The position numbers and the translations under genes were made by a program. Source: Alphaproteobacteria bacterium UBA3002 (lineage in GTDB: Bacteria; Pseudomonadota; Alphaproteobacteria; Rickettsiales; UBA3002). Taken from it: a DNA stretch of 18,585 nt. Under the pieces are notes generated by a model. The model saw only the letters and a list, made by a program, of their open reading frames with translations, made no database searches and was not told where the DNA came from. The stretch is taken from positions 1,372 through 19,956 of the forward strand of contig DDZS01000004.1 in NCBI GenBank assembly GCA_002346425.1, in the 5' to 3' direction. How positions within the stretch are numbered: the stretch's first letter is position 1; the number at the start of each line of letters is the position of its first letter. Of the stretch, positions 9,320-15,967 are shown piece after piece.

Positions 9320-9916
9320 ATGTCAAAACTTGCAACAGAGCGTTACTATATGCCTCAGCATTCACGCAAGGATGCAAAAGAGGAGCTACAGCTTTTTTTT
9401 GAGGAAGTGAAAGCCCAAGCGCAGAATTCGCTAATTCTGGCGGAGCAATTCACGCGGGCACGCACTATTATCTATCTATATGATCGGCAAACTCCAAGCC
9501 TGCCAGCGCTTGAACAAGCCTCGCAAGAATACTTCGTACAATATGTAAGTCTTTCTCAAACCATAGCAAAACATAGAGCTGCTATTGAAACACTAAATAG
9601 ATTTAGAATCGCACCCCGAGCTGACATGAAACTGCATGAGATTATCACAGAGCTGAATGAAACCTTTGCTTCCACGCAGCCCGATACACCCTATTTTAAA
9701 TTTGTGGATGCTTGTACGACGTTACAAGCCTACGCGAAAGATTTCCAAGCATCGGCACCCGCAAATTATCAAAATGAACCTTTAAATCATGCACTTGAAG
9801 CGTTTCGCGCATGCAGCACAATGGATGTGCTATCGTCAACGAATCGTATGCAGACACACTTAGCCAATGCGTCGAAATTTTTAGCGAACGCGCAGGTGGC
9901 CGTTCGCACCTGGTAA
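9320..9916 (+). CDS. Unrecognised helical protein between rplK and nusG
   Basis: I do not recognise this 198-residue protein. It appears soluble and almost entirely helical: there is no signal peptide or membrane segment, and charged/Ala/Gln/Leu stretches occur throughout (for example RKDAKEELQLFFEEVKAQAQ near residues 17-36). The first third could form a coiled coil or helical bundle. It is on the strand opposite all its neighbours, inserted where rplK and nusG are normally adjacent, and looks more AT-rich than they do. Neither the ATG at 9320 nor the one at 9350 (eleventh codon) has a good ribosome-binding site, so the start is uncertain. A TATAGT box lies at 9291-9296 without a clear -35. 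The stop is six bases from the nusG stop. The intact length and amino-acid composition argue for a real gene. Confidence 0.7.
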   Translation: MSKLATERYYMPQHSRKDAKEELQLFFEEVKAQAQNSLILAEQFTRARTIIYLYDRQTPSLPALEQASQEYFVQYVSLSQTIAKHRAAIETLNRFRIAPRADMKLHEIITELNETFASTQPDTPYFKFVDACTTLQAYAKDFQASAPANYQNEPLNHALEAFRACSTMDVLSSTNRMQTHLANASKFLANAQVAVRTW

Positions 9917-9922
9917 GCAGCG

Positions 9923-10633
9923 CTAAATCTTGTCGACCTGATTGAATTCGAGTTCGACCGGCGTCGGACGTCCGAAAATTGAAACGGAGACTTTCAACTT
10001 TTCTTTGTCTTCGTCGATATCTTCCACCGTACCAATGAAAGAATCGAACGGACCGTCGATCACTTTGACCTGTTCGCCGATTTCGAAGTTAATCGCACGC
10101 TTCGGAGCGGCGACGCCTGCTTCCACTTGGCTGAAGATTGCCGCTGCTTCGGCATCGGATATCGGCTGCGGACGGCGGCCACTGCCCCCTAAGAAGCCTG
10201 CTACCTTATCGGTCGATTTTACCAACTGCCATGTCGCGTCATTCATATCCATTTTCGCCAGTACATAACCGGGGAAGAATTTACGCTCTGCCGCGACTTT
10301 TTTCCCGCGGCGCACTTCGACGATTTCTTCCGTCGGCACGACCACATCTTCAAAATGATCGCTCAAGCCTTTACGTAGCGCCTCTTCTTTAATCGCGGCG
10401 GCTACCTTCTGCTCGAATCCGGTATAGGCATGAATGATATACCAGCGTTTGCCCTTGCTTTTCACCGTCGCTGGCTTGGCACCCGCGGCATCGCTGCTCT
10501 CGGTCATCGCCGCAATGGCAGAATCATCGGCTGCGTCTTCCGTTTCTTGCGGCTCCGCCCCTTCAATAAAATCCTCGATCACTTCATCGATGGTATCATC
10601 GTTATCGGTTTGCGCTTCGGGTTGCGTCGTCAT
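9923..10633 (-). CDS. nusG: Transcription termination/antitermination factor NusG, with acidic extension
   Basis: NusG binds RNA polymerase through its NGN domain and contacts Rho or ribosomal protein S10 through its KOW domain. The core starts at KRWYIIHAYTGFEQKV (about residue 62) and carries VPTEEIVEVRRGKK, ERKFFPGYVLAKMDMND and the KOW motif around VIDGPFDSFIGTVEDID. It ends in FGRPTPVELEFNQVDKI. At 236 residues it is about 55 longer than E. coli NusG. The excess is an N-terminal tail rich in Asp/Glu/Ala (first 60 residues). The long start is supported: an AGGAG motif inside the secE end stands about nine bases before the ATG at 10633, whereas the internal ATG at 10507 has no ribosome-binding site. 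The secE stop is four bases upstream, so the genes form an operon. Confidence 0.97.
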   Translation of the reverse strand: MTTQPEAQTDNDDTIDEVIEDFIEGAEPQETEDAADDSAIAAMTESSDAAGAKPATVKSKGKRWYIIHAYTGFEQKVAAAIKEEALRKGLSDHFEDVVVPTEEIVEVRRGKKVAAERKFFPGYVLAKMDMNDATWQLVKSTDKVAGFLGGSGRRPQPISDAEAAAIFSQVEAGVAAPKRAINFEIGEQVKVIDGPFDSFIGTVEDIDEDKEKLKVSVSIFGRPTPVELEFNQVDKI

Positions 10634-10637
10634 GTGA

Positions 10638-10829
10638 TTAAGCTCCTAAACCTAAAATGAATTGCACTGCCCAGCCGATCACATTGTCAACGATTAGGAA
10701 AAAGACAGCGGCGATAATCGTTAGCACCAGAACCATGGCGGTCGATACCAGCGTTTCCTTACGCGTGGGCCACGTGACTTTCGCCGTTTCCTGACGCACT
10801 TCCCGGATAAATTTTGCTGGATTTGCCAT
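10638..10829 (-). CDS. secE: Preprotein translocase subunit SecE
   Basis: SecE clamps and stabilises the SecY channel in the inner membrane. This is the short, single-spanning form (63 residues) typical outside the enteric bacteria. The amphipathic cytoplasmic helix contains FIREVRQETAKVTWPTRKET, with the conserved K-V-T-W-P, and is followed by one hydrophobic segment at about residues 29-55. The gene leads into nusG with a four-base gap, a nearly universal pairing. Upstream is a hairpin with a T-run only 33 bases away. The usual alphaproteobacterial neighbour tRNA-Trp is about 7.7 kb distant. Confidence 0.97.
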   Translation of the reverse strand: MANPAKFIREVRQETAKVTWPTRKETLVSTAMVLVLTIIAAVFFLIVDNVIGWAVQFILGLGA

Positions 10830-10861
10830 ATGCTTTGCTGCTCAAAAATTTTTCTTAATAC

Positions 10862-10886
10862 AAAAACGCACAGCTCCGCGCTGTGC
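10862..10886 (-). terminator. Rho-independent terminator-like hairpin upstream of secE
   Basis: A perfect 7-base-pair stem (GCACAGC 10868-10874 with GCTGTGC 10880-10886) has a five-base loop. Read on the minus strand it is followed by GTTTTTG (five T at 10866-10862). It points into secE, whose start codon is 33 bases further on. It could end transcripts that come from the tRNA side, or act as an attenuator or 5' stem for secE-nusG mRNA. The opposite strand has no T-run. Confidence 0.6.
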
Positions 10887-10895
10887 AGGGCATGG

Positions 10896-10922
10896 ATTAC
10901 AAGCTTTACCATCACATTGCAA
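10896..10922 (-). promoter_or_regulatory. Weak candidate promoter for secE-nusG
   Basis: On the minus strand TTGCAA (10922-10917) and TGTAAT (10901-10896) are 15 bases apart. The -35 box is identical to the one proposed for rplK, and the -10 box matches five of six consensus bases, but the spacing is short. A transcript started here would carry the hairpin at 10868-10886 very near its 5' end. This is the only promoter-like pair I see upstream of secE. Confidence 0.25.
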
Positions 10923-10997
10923 GTAAAAAGGTCTTTTGTCTTTCCTCCCCATTGCCTTGGCGCTGGTCTTTATGCGCATCTACGCTAGGCTGGTCTA

Positions 10998-12137
10998 ATG
11001 CGTGTTGTTTTAGGGATCTGGATCGTTTCCGTAGCTTACTGTTTGCTATATCTCTATTTGCTGCCTGCCGATAGTATCGCAGGCGATTTTCACGTATTTT
11101 ATCGCGTGTCTGAGCAATTATGGCACGGGGATATTTCCACGCTTTATACGCAATCTATCACCTATTTGCGCGACGGATTTCCTGATCTGGCGAGCAATCC
11201 CTTCCCCTATCCACCCCATGCGATTGTATTTACCACACCGCTCAGTGTCGCACCTTTTCATTGGGCCTACGCGCTGTGGACGCTCATAGGACTTACCCTA
11301 CTCTCTCTGACGCTCGCCAGCCCGGCCGCCCGCGCGCTATATCAACCCGTATGGCAGCAACGCTGGTTCCGCTATACAATGCCTCTGTGGATCGCCGGTT
11401 GCGGCTTAAGCTTTCACGGTTTGGTGGTGGGGCAAAGCGAAAGCATTCTCGCCAGCCTGTTACTTGCCGGGCTACTGTATCGGAAGCATTATCCTCTTTT
11501 GAGCGGGATCGCGTTTGGCATACTGACCATTAAACCGCATTTAGGATTGTTAATCCCGCTCTTGCTCATTATTGAAGGAAATCGCCGCTGCTTTCTTTCC
11601 GCGGCCCTCACCACATTCGCATTGGTCGGGTTAAGCATCGCCATGTTTGGCGCGCAGCTTTGGTATGATTATGTCCAATTCGGCCAAAGCTTCGCCGAGG
11701 CACTCGCCAGCGAAGACAATAATATGAAGCAGACCATGTTCAGTGTGTTGCATGCGTTCTGGCTAGTGTGGCACCTGCCCGAAAGCCTTGCTTACGCGCT
11801 GCATCTTGGGCACACCTGTTTGGTTATAGGGGTTTGGTATTATTGTATAAAGCGCAGCGAAGGCGAAGCCACGCGTTTGACACTAACCTTAATTGCGAAT
11901 CTGCTGCTTTCACCCTATGCGCTGACCTATAACATGTTGCCGTTACTGCTAGTAGCACTGATCTATTTTGCCCATGCCACGCCTGCAACGCAGGTGCGTC
12001 ACCATGCCATAGCGGGTGCGCTATTGTTTTTACCATTTCTAACCATGGGCATGAACAATGCCGGACTGCCTCTGACGCCGTGGCTACTAATCGGTTTGAT
12101 GGGCTATAGCGCCGCGCAACGGCAGATGCTTAAATAA
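10998..12137 (+). CDS. GT87-like (DUF2029) polytopic membrane glycosyltransferase
   Basis: This 379-residue protein has about nine to ten hydrophobic segments and resembles the GT-C fold glycosyltransferases of family GT87. These take a polyprenyl-phosphate-linked sugar and act on the periplasmic face of the membrane. Supporting features are the acidic residue after the first membrane segment in GDFHVFYR (Asp30), the FPYPPHAI loop (about 69-76), VVGQSESIL (143-151), the family-typical TIKPHLGLLIPLLL (177-190) and SPYALTYNMLPLL (305-317). The acceptor and sugar cannot be told from sequence. The start at 10998 has only a weak ribosome-binding site. The gene converges on the RTX gene and their 3' ends overlap by eight bases. 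It lies in a block of other glycosyltransferase-like genes, so it probably serves a surface or secreted glycan. Confidence 0.8.
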   Translation: MRVVLGIWIVSVAYCLLYLYLLPADSIAGDFHVFYRVSEQLWHGDISTLYTQSITYLRDGFPDLASNPFPYPPHAIVFTTPLSVAPFHWAYALWTLIGLTLLSLTLASPAARALYQPVWQQRWFRYTMPLWIAGCGLSFHGLVVGQSESILASLLLAGLLYRKHYPLLSGIAFGILTIKPHLGLLIPLLLIIEGNRRCFLSAALTTFALVGLSIAMFGAQLWYDYVQFGQSFAEALASEDNNMKQTMFSVLHAFWLVWHLPESLAYALHLGHTCLVIGVWYYCIKRSEGEATRLTLTLIANLLLSPYALTYNMLPLLLVALIYFAHATPATQVRHHAIAGALLFLPFLTMGMNNAGLPLTPWLLIGLMGYSAAQRQMLK

Positions 12138-13539
12138 AGTTGAAGTCGTCAGCCGATAAATCGGCCAGCGTAATCCCTTCAAGCAGAAGCGTTTTACCGC
12201 CACCCAAATCAATGCTAACGCCACCCGAGACGCTAGATGCCTGAGATAATAACGTCTCCGCATTTAACGCGACATCATTCGCCAGCGCCGCCAGCACAAT
12301 CGTATCCTCGCCGGGCGTGAAATCGGTGATCACGCTTTCGCCGCTACCTACTGGGCCGATGTTAAAGATATCACCGTCCGCTCCGCCGGTCAGGGTGTCC
12401 ACGCCCTGCCCACTATAGAGCGTGTCAGCACCTGCACCACCAGACAGAAAATCATTTCCGGCATTGCCATAGAGCGCATCGTCCCCATCGCCGCCTTCCA
12501 GCGTGTCAGCATCGGCGCCCGCCGCATCAACGAAGCCACGCCCACCAACCAGTTGATCGTTGCCAGCACCGCCGTAAATTTGGTCGGAACCGGGGCCACC
12601 ATAGACCAGATCGTCGCCATCACCCGCGCCCGCAGCATCGTCACCACCATAGACGGTGTCATCACCAAAGCCGGCATAGATCGTATCGTCCCCGGTTCCA
12701 CCGCTTGCCAAGTCATTCCCGGTATTGGCGTAAATTTCATCATTGTCTGCACCGGCGCGAATCGTGTCGGCCAAATCTTCACTGTCAACTACCGAACGAC
12801 CGCCATAGAGGGTATCCGCGCCTTCGCCGCCAAACACCTGATCCGACCCGGGGCCACCATATACCAGGTCCGCGCCATCGCCCACGCCTGCCGCATCGTC
12901 GCCACCATAGAGCACGTCATTGCCGAAGCCGCCGTAGATTGTGTCCGCGCCGAGCCCGCCCATCGCAATATCGTCACCGGAATTCGCGAATATCACATCG
13001 TTGCCCGCTTCACCGTCGAGCTCATCGGCCGCATCGTTCGAATCTGCGGCGGACACCCCGCCATAGAGCGTATCATTGCCCTCGCCGCCATAAACGCTGT
13101 CCGTACCGGCACCGCCAAAACACACATCATCGCCGACTGTGCTGCCGACCACGTCATTGCCATCACCGCCTTCCAGCGTATCGTCACCTAAGCCGCCACT
13201 GACATTGTCATTGCCGGAACCGCCGTTTACCGAATCATTGCCGCCGCCGCCGACCAGCACGTCACCGCCCTGCCCGCCTATAACCGAATCGCCTTGCGTA
13301 CCACCGGTAAACGCCGTTGCGCCAGTCGATGCAGAGGCATCATATTCGATGGCCACCGTCGCATCCGTCGCATCCACCTCGCCACCGGTTTCCGGGACGA
13401 TTAGTTTGATCGGCGTCGTCACGTCGGCTGGAATAACCAGCTTCGTATCGGTTGAAATCGTCACTTCTTTTTGTCCGCCAGCATTGGTAGATGCTGCAGT
13501 AATAAATGCGGTGGCGGCAGCGCCTTCAACGGTAGCCAT
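12130..13539 (-). CDS. RTX (hemolysin-type) calcium-binding repeat protein, probable type I secretion substrate
   Basis: This 469-residue acidic protein has no N-terminal signal peptide. Residues 1-78 form a small unknown beta-rich region. Residues about 79-390 are tandem nonapeptides of the GGxGxDxLx type, which in the RTX family fold into a calcium-loaded parallel beta-roll. The end (about 385-469) resembles the serralysin-type C-terminal region, with ITDFTPGEDTIVL and the terminal DLSADDFNFI, as expected of a type I secretion signal. Within the roll is a longer period of 86 residues (162-247 and 248-333, with a partial third copy). There is no catalytic domain, so it is more likely structural, adhesive or surface-layer-like than an enzyme or toxin. 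It has one cysteine (Cys140), unusual for RTX proteins. The start has a GGGAG-type ribosome-binding site around 13546-13551. No type I transporter gene is in the window. Confidence 0.9.
   Translation of the reverse strand: MATVEGAAATAFITAASTNAGGQKEVTISTDTKLVIPADVTTPIKLIVPETGGEVDATDATVAIEYDASASTGATAFTGGTQGDSVIGGQGGDVLVGGGGNDSVNGGSGNDNVSGGLGDDTLEGGDGNDVVGSTVGDDVCFGGAGTDSVYGGEGNDTLYGGVSAADSNDAADELDGEAGNDVIFANSGDDIAMGGLGADTIYGGFGNDVLYGGDDAAGVGDGADLVYGGPGSDQVFGGEGADTLYGGRSVVDSEDLADTIRAGADNDEIYANTGNDLASGGTGDDTIYAGFGDDTVYGGDDAAGAGDGDDLVYGGPGSDQIYGGAGNDQLVGGRGFVDAAGADADTLEGGDGDDALYGNAGNDFLSGGAGADTLYSGQGVDTLTGGADGDIFNIGPVGSGESVITDFTPGEDTIVLAALANDVALNAETLLSQASSVSGGVSIDLGGGKTLLLEGITLADLSADDFNFI
12382..13056 (-). 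repeat. 258-base tandem repeat inside the RTX gene
   Basis: Two full copies (13056-12799 and 12798-12541) encode 86 residues each and keep identical length. A partial third copy runs from 12540 to about 12382 with a two-codon insertion near its start. Shared protein landmarks are YGGDDAAG-x-GDG-x-DLVYGGPGSDQ and the spacer (V/R)S(A/V)(A/V)DS that interrupts the nonapeptides. The copies have diverged, so the duplication is not recent. Confidence 0.8.
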
Positions 13540-13649
13540 TCCCTATCTCCCTAAAATACTCTTCTTTATTTTGTCCTGCCATGGCACATCCCAAAATGCA
13601 ACCCTACGTAGAAATATTTGACTATTCCTCAGCGATGTGTGGATAAATC

Positions 13650-14156
13650 TCAGGCGTTTGAAGCAATCACATCCACTAAGGCGCGGTGCGTTTGAATATA
13701 GGCCGCGCGTAATTTGGCTTCTTGCCGGCTTAGCCGTTTGGCGCCGATGTCGCGTTCATCCGCGTGCATCTCGCGCCATTCCAGAGCTGCCTCTGGCAAG
13801 CACCGTCGCAATAGAAACACTATCGCACATCCATGTGGGCGAATGCCGTATACAATCGCGCGATCAAATCTATGGTCGTTTATCCATGCCATCAGGTCGT
13901 GGCCCTGTCCATTAGCATAGCGGAGTAATTGCGCATTTTCAGCGCGCGCAGGATCATAAGAACCGCAAACAAAAACCGACCCCTCCTCTGATATCGGCAA
14001 GGCTTGAAAGGGCATGCCCGGCCGATCTGGATACTGCGAACTTTCTGCCATGGCCAGCACGACACGCGCGCAGGCATCCACGCCACTCGCATTGACCCGC
14101 GCGCTCAACTGCGCATCGAGCGGCGCGACGATAAGGGTTTTAGCTGCGTCCGGCAT
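13650..14156 (-). CDS. Unrecognised 168-residue protein coupled to a GT2 glycosyltransferase
   Basis: I do not recognise this family. The protein looks soluble and mixed alpha/beta: a strand-like start (KTLIVAPLDA), VFVCGSYDPARAEN near residues 61-74, then a segment with FDRAIVYGIRPHGCAIVFLL (about 97-116), and a charged helical C-terminus (RLSRQEAKLRAAYIQTHRAL). There is no signal peptide; the hydrophobic stretch near 110-116 is too short for a membrane helix. The start at 14156 lies 17 bases inside the 3' end of the glycosyltransferase gene, with an AAGGAG ribosome-binding site seven bases upstream, so translation is coupled. A helper or second enzyme for the same glycan is a reasonable guess only. 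Confidence 0.75.
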   Translation of the reverse strand: MPDAAKTLIVAPLDAQLSARVNASGVDACARVVLAMAESSQYPDRPGMPFQALPISEEGSVFVCGSYDPARAENAQLLRYANGQGHDLMAWINDHRFDRAIVYGIRPHGCAIVFLLRRCLPEAALEWREMHADERDIGAKRLSRQEAKLRAAYIQTHRALVDVIASNA

Positions 14157-15864
14157 CTGGCATCTCCTTTAGCAAGGCCTCCAGTTTGACCTTCCAGCGG
14201 AATTGGAAGAGGCAGGCATTGTAATACCAGGTGGCATGATGATCATGCGGCTGTTTGCCTAAAGACTGCCGCTGAAAATGATAGAGCTGCGCTTCCGGCG
14301 TGTAATGAACGCGATAGCCCGCTTCTCGCAGTCGCAGGCATAAATCGATATCCTCAAAATCCCCCGTTACGAATTGGGTATCAAAGCCCTGAACGCCAAG
14401 AAAGCACTCACGGCGCATCGCCATACAGGCACCTGTGACTGCAAGTTTGTCACCAGCTTTATTGGCGCGTGCATCTGTATTGGCACGCCCCTCACGCTGA
14501 TGCGCACCGAGCAGCATCTGATCGCGGCCATAGGTGAAATAAATACCCGCATGCTGAATCGTATCATCTTCATACCGTAACTGGCAGCCTACGACACCGA
14601 TATCTGAGTCCTCTAAGGCTCGGAGTAATGGCAATGTCCATCCCTCTGCTACCGGAAACGCATCCGAGTTCAGGAGGATCACTTGCTCCGCTCGGCTAAG
14701 CGCCACGGCATGGTTGCAAGCAAACCCATATCCCTGATTTTCGGTATGGATCGCCAATCGGATACTCAACCCATATACCTGTGCGATACCCTGTAGCAGA
14801 TGTTTCACATATTCTGCATCCTCGGGCGCATCGAGTAGATAGAGAATCTCCCTGCCAGTCAGATCGGGATCCACCGCAAAGCGTGCGCATTGCAACGGGA
14901 TAAAATCATAATTGCGATAAAGCGGGATAATGATCGCGACATCGCGTTGCGTAGCGGCAGGCCCGTAAGTTTGCTGATCGCGGATGCCATGGTGTTTAGA
15001 CATTTGCTGCGTTAGTGCACGTAATGCTGGCTGTAATTCGTCGCGCACCAAGGGCATTTGCATGGCTGCATAGGGCACCGAGTTGACGATATGCTTCCGC
15101 AGGCGGGCTGGGCTGGCAGTAGTCACCTTCGGGCGAAATTCCAATAGCCCTCCCCCATGCAATGCAAATTGGATCCGCCATGGAAACCCGTGCTCTGCTA
15201 ACCCGTCTAAGCGCGGCCCTTCTGGATGGGGAACAAATACGCTCACTTGCTCATAGGTATCGCCTTGCGCATCGTTCGCTAATGTATGCCGATGGAAACT
15301 GCGTAAGCGGCGTGGCGCACACGCGCCATACGGACCCAATACCGTAATCTGTTGCAGCAAATCCTGAGGGTCATACACCTGAAACGTCAGCCACACACCG
15401 GCACCGGCCACGGGTATAATCTGCTGCAAGGCCGCGCGTATAGGATAGGAAGCACGCGTATGCGCCATCAAGGACGGCAGCGCAGGATAATGCGCCTGCA
15501 GCAACACAATAAACGCTTTGATCGCTTTACCCATTTTTGCTTGCGTTTGTTGGCTGGCAAATGCGGCTATAAGCGACGCAATAAATGCTGTTCCATCGCG
15601 TGGATCGGCGTGCGATTGCACTTCGGAAAATAGCGTGACTGCCGTTGCGGTTGGAATGCCTGCTACCGCTTCAGGCAGCAGGAACCAGTAGCGCAGCGCG
15701 CCACTTTCTTTGCGTCGATACGAACAGCATGTTCTCGCTCGTGACGCAAATGGCGGATTAGGCATATCGCAGGCAATAAGCGTGCATTGCGCATTCAGGG
15801 AAACCTGAATCCACGATGATTGATCCTCTGCCCGATATAAAGGGGTTACCGTTTCTTTTCCCAT
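14140..15864 (-). CDS. Family 2 glycosyltransferase with large unknown N-terminal half
   Basis: The C-terminal half (about residues 306-574) is a GT-A fold family GT2 transferase. It has RDVAIIIPLYRN (307-318) for nucleotide binding, ENQGYGFACNHAV (375-387), the metal-binding ILLNSDAF (396-403, NSD in place of DxD), and the catalytic and acceptor block GDFEDIDLCLRLREAGY (501-517). A closing LYHFQRQS with the late conserved His follows. It most resembles rhamnosyl- and O-antigen-type enzymes; the sugar is unknown. Residues 1-300 are unassigned, with a Cys-rich early part (ARTCCSYRR) and a beta-rich portion (about 155-250). No membrane segment is present, so it is cytoplasmic. The start at 15864 lacks a clear ribosome-binding site. 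The gene diverges from the three-gene operon at 15968 and leads into the 168-residue gene. Confidence 0.88.
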   Translation of the reverse strand: MGKETVTPLYRAEDQSSWIQVSLNAQCTLIACDMPNPPFASRARTCCSYRRKESGALRYWFLLPEAVAGIPTATAVTLFSEVQSHADPRDGTAFIASLIAAFASQQTQAKMGKAIKAFIVLLQAHYPALPSLMAHTRASYPIRAALQQIIPVAGAGVWLTFQVYDPQDLLQQITVLGPYGACAPRRLRSFHRHTLANDAQGDTYEQVSVFVPHPEGPRLDGLAEHGFPWRIQFALHGGGLLEFRPKVTTASPARLRKHIVNSVPYAAMQMPLVRDELQPALRALTQQMSKHHGIRDQQTYGPAATQRDVAIIIPLYRNYDFIPLQCARFAVDPDLTGREILYLLDAPEDAEYVKHLLQGIAQVYGLSIRLAIHTENQGYGFACNHAVALSRAEQVILLNSDAFPVAEGWTLPLLRALEDSDIGVVGCQLRYEDDTIQHAGIYFTYGRDQMLLGAHQREGRANTDARANKAGDKLAVTGACMAMRRECFLGVQGFDTQFVTGDFEDIDLCLRLREAGYRVHYTPEAQLYHFQRQSLGKQPHDHHATWYYNACLFQFRWKVKLEALLKEMPDAGRS

Positions 15865-15882
15865 GCTTGCCGTTTTTCTTTG

Positions 15883-15911
15883 GCCATACCCAAAACGTGT
15901 TTTCGCGTCAA
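15883..15911 (-). promoter_or_regulatory. Candidate promoter for the GT2 glycosyltransferase gene
   Basis: On the minus strand TTGACG (15911-15906) and TATGGC (15888-15883) are separated by 17 bases. The -35 box matches five of six consensus bases and the -10 box three. It lies in the 103-base divergent region between the GT2 gene and the plus-strand operon. The implied leader is only about 11 bases, which fits the missing ribosome-binding site. For the opposite direction I see no convincing pair, only an isolated TATCAT at 15912-15917. Confidence 0.35.
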
Positions 15912-15967
15912 TATCATAACTTGTTTTGGCGCTTCATTCTGTTACACAGCAAGAAAAAGTGACAGGC

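Noticed and set aside
9393..9400. Run of eight T in the unknown gene as a phase-variation switch
   Set aside because: It is short, lies in frame as Leu-Phe-Phe codons, and nothing else suggests slippage control.
10830..10997. Attachment-site copy of the tRNA-Trp 3' end at the secE side of the accessory block
   Set aside because: Only a GCAGGG-sized chance match near 10885-10890 was found, far too short for a direct repeat made by integration.
12382..13056. CRISPR-like or mobile repeat array
   Set aside because: The repeats are in-frame coding RTX units that diverge as protein repeats do, without constant direct repeats and unique spacers.
12553..13202. Long plus-strand open frames opposite the RTX gene, one rich in Arg and His
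   Set aside because: They are shadows of the Gly/Asp codon pattern of the RTX repeats and have no ribosome-binding sites.
15926..15967. TTG start 14 codons upstream of the GT42-like gene
   Set aside because: It has no ribosome-binding site, and the added residues precede the first conserved strand without family character. The ATG at 15968 is simpler, although a GTG at 15959 cannot be excluded.
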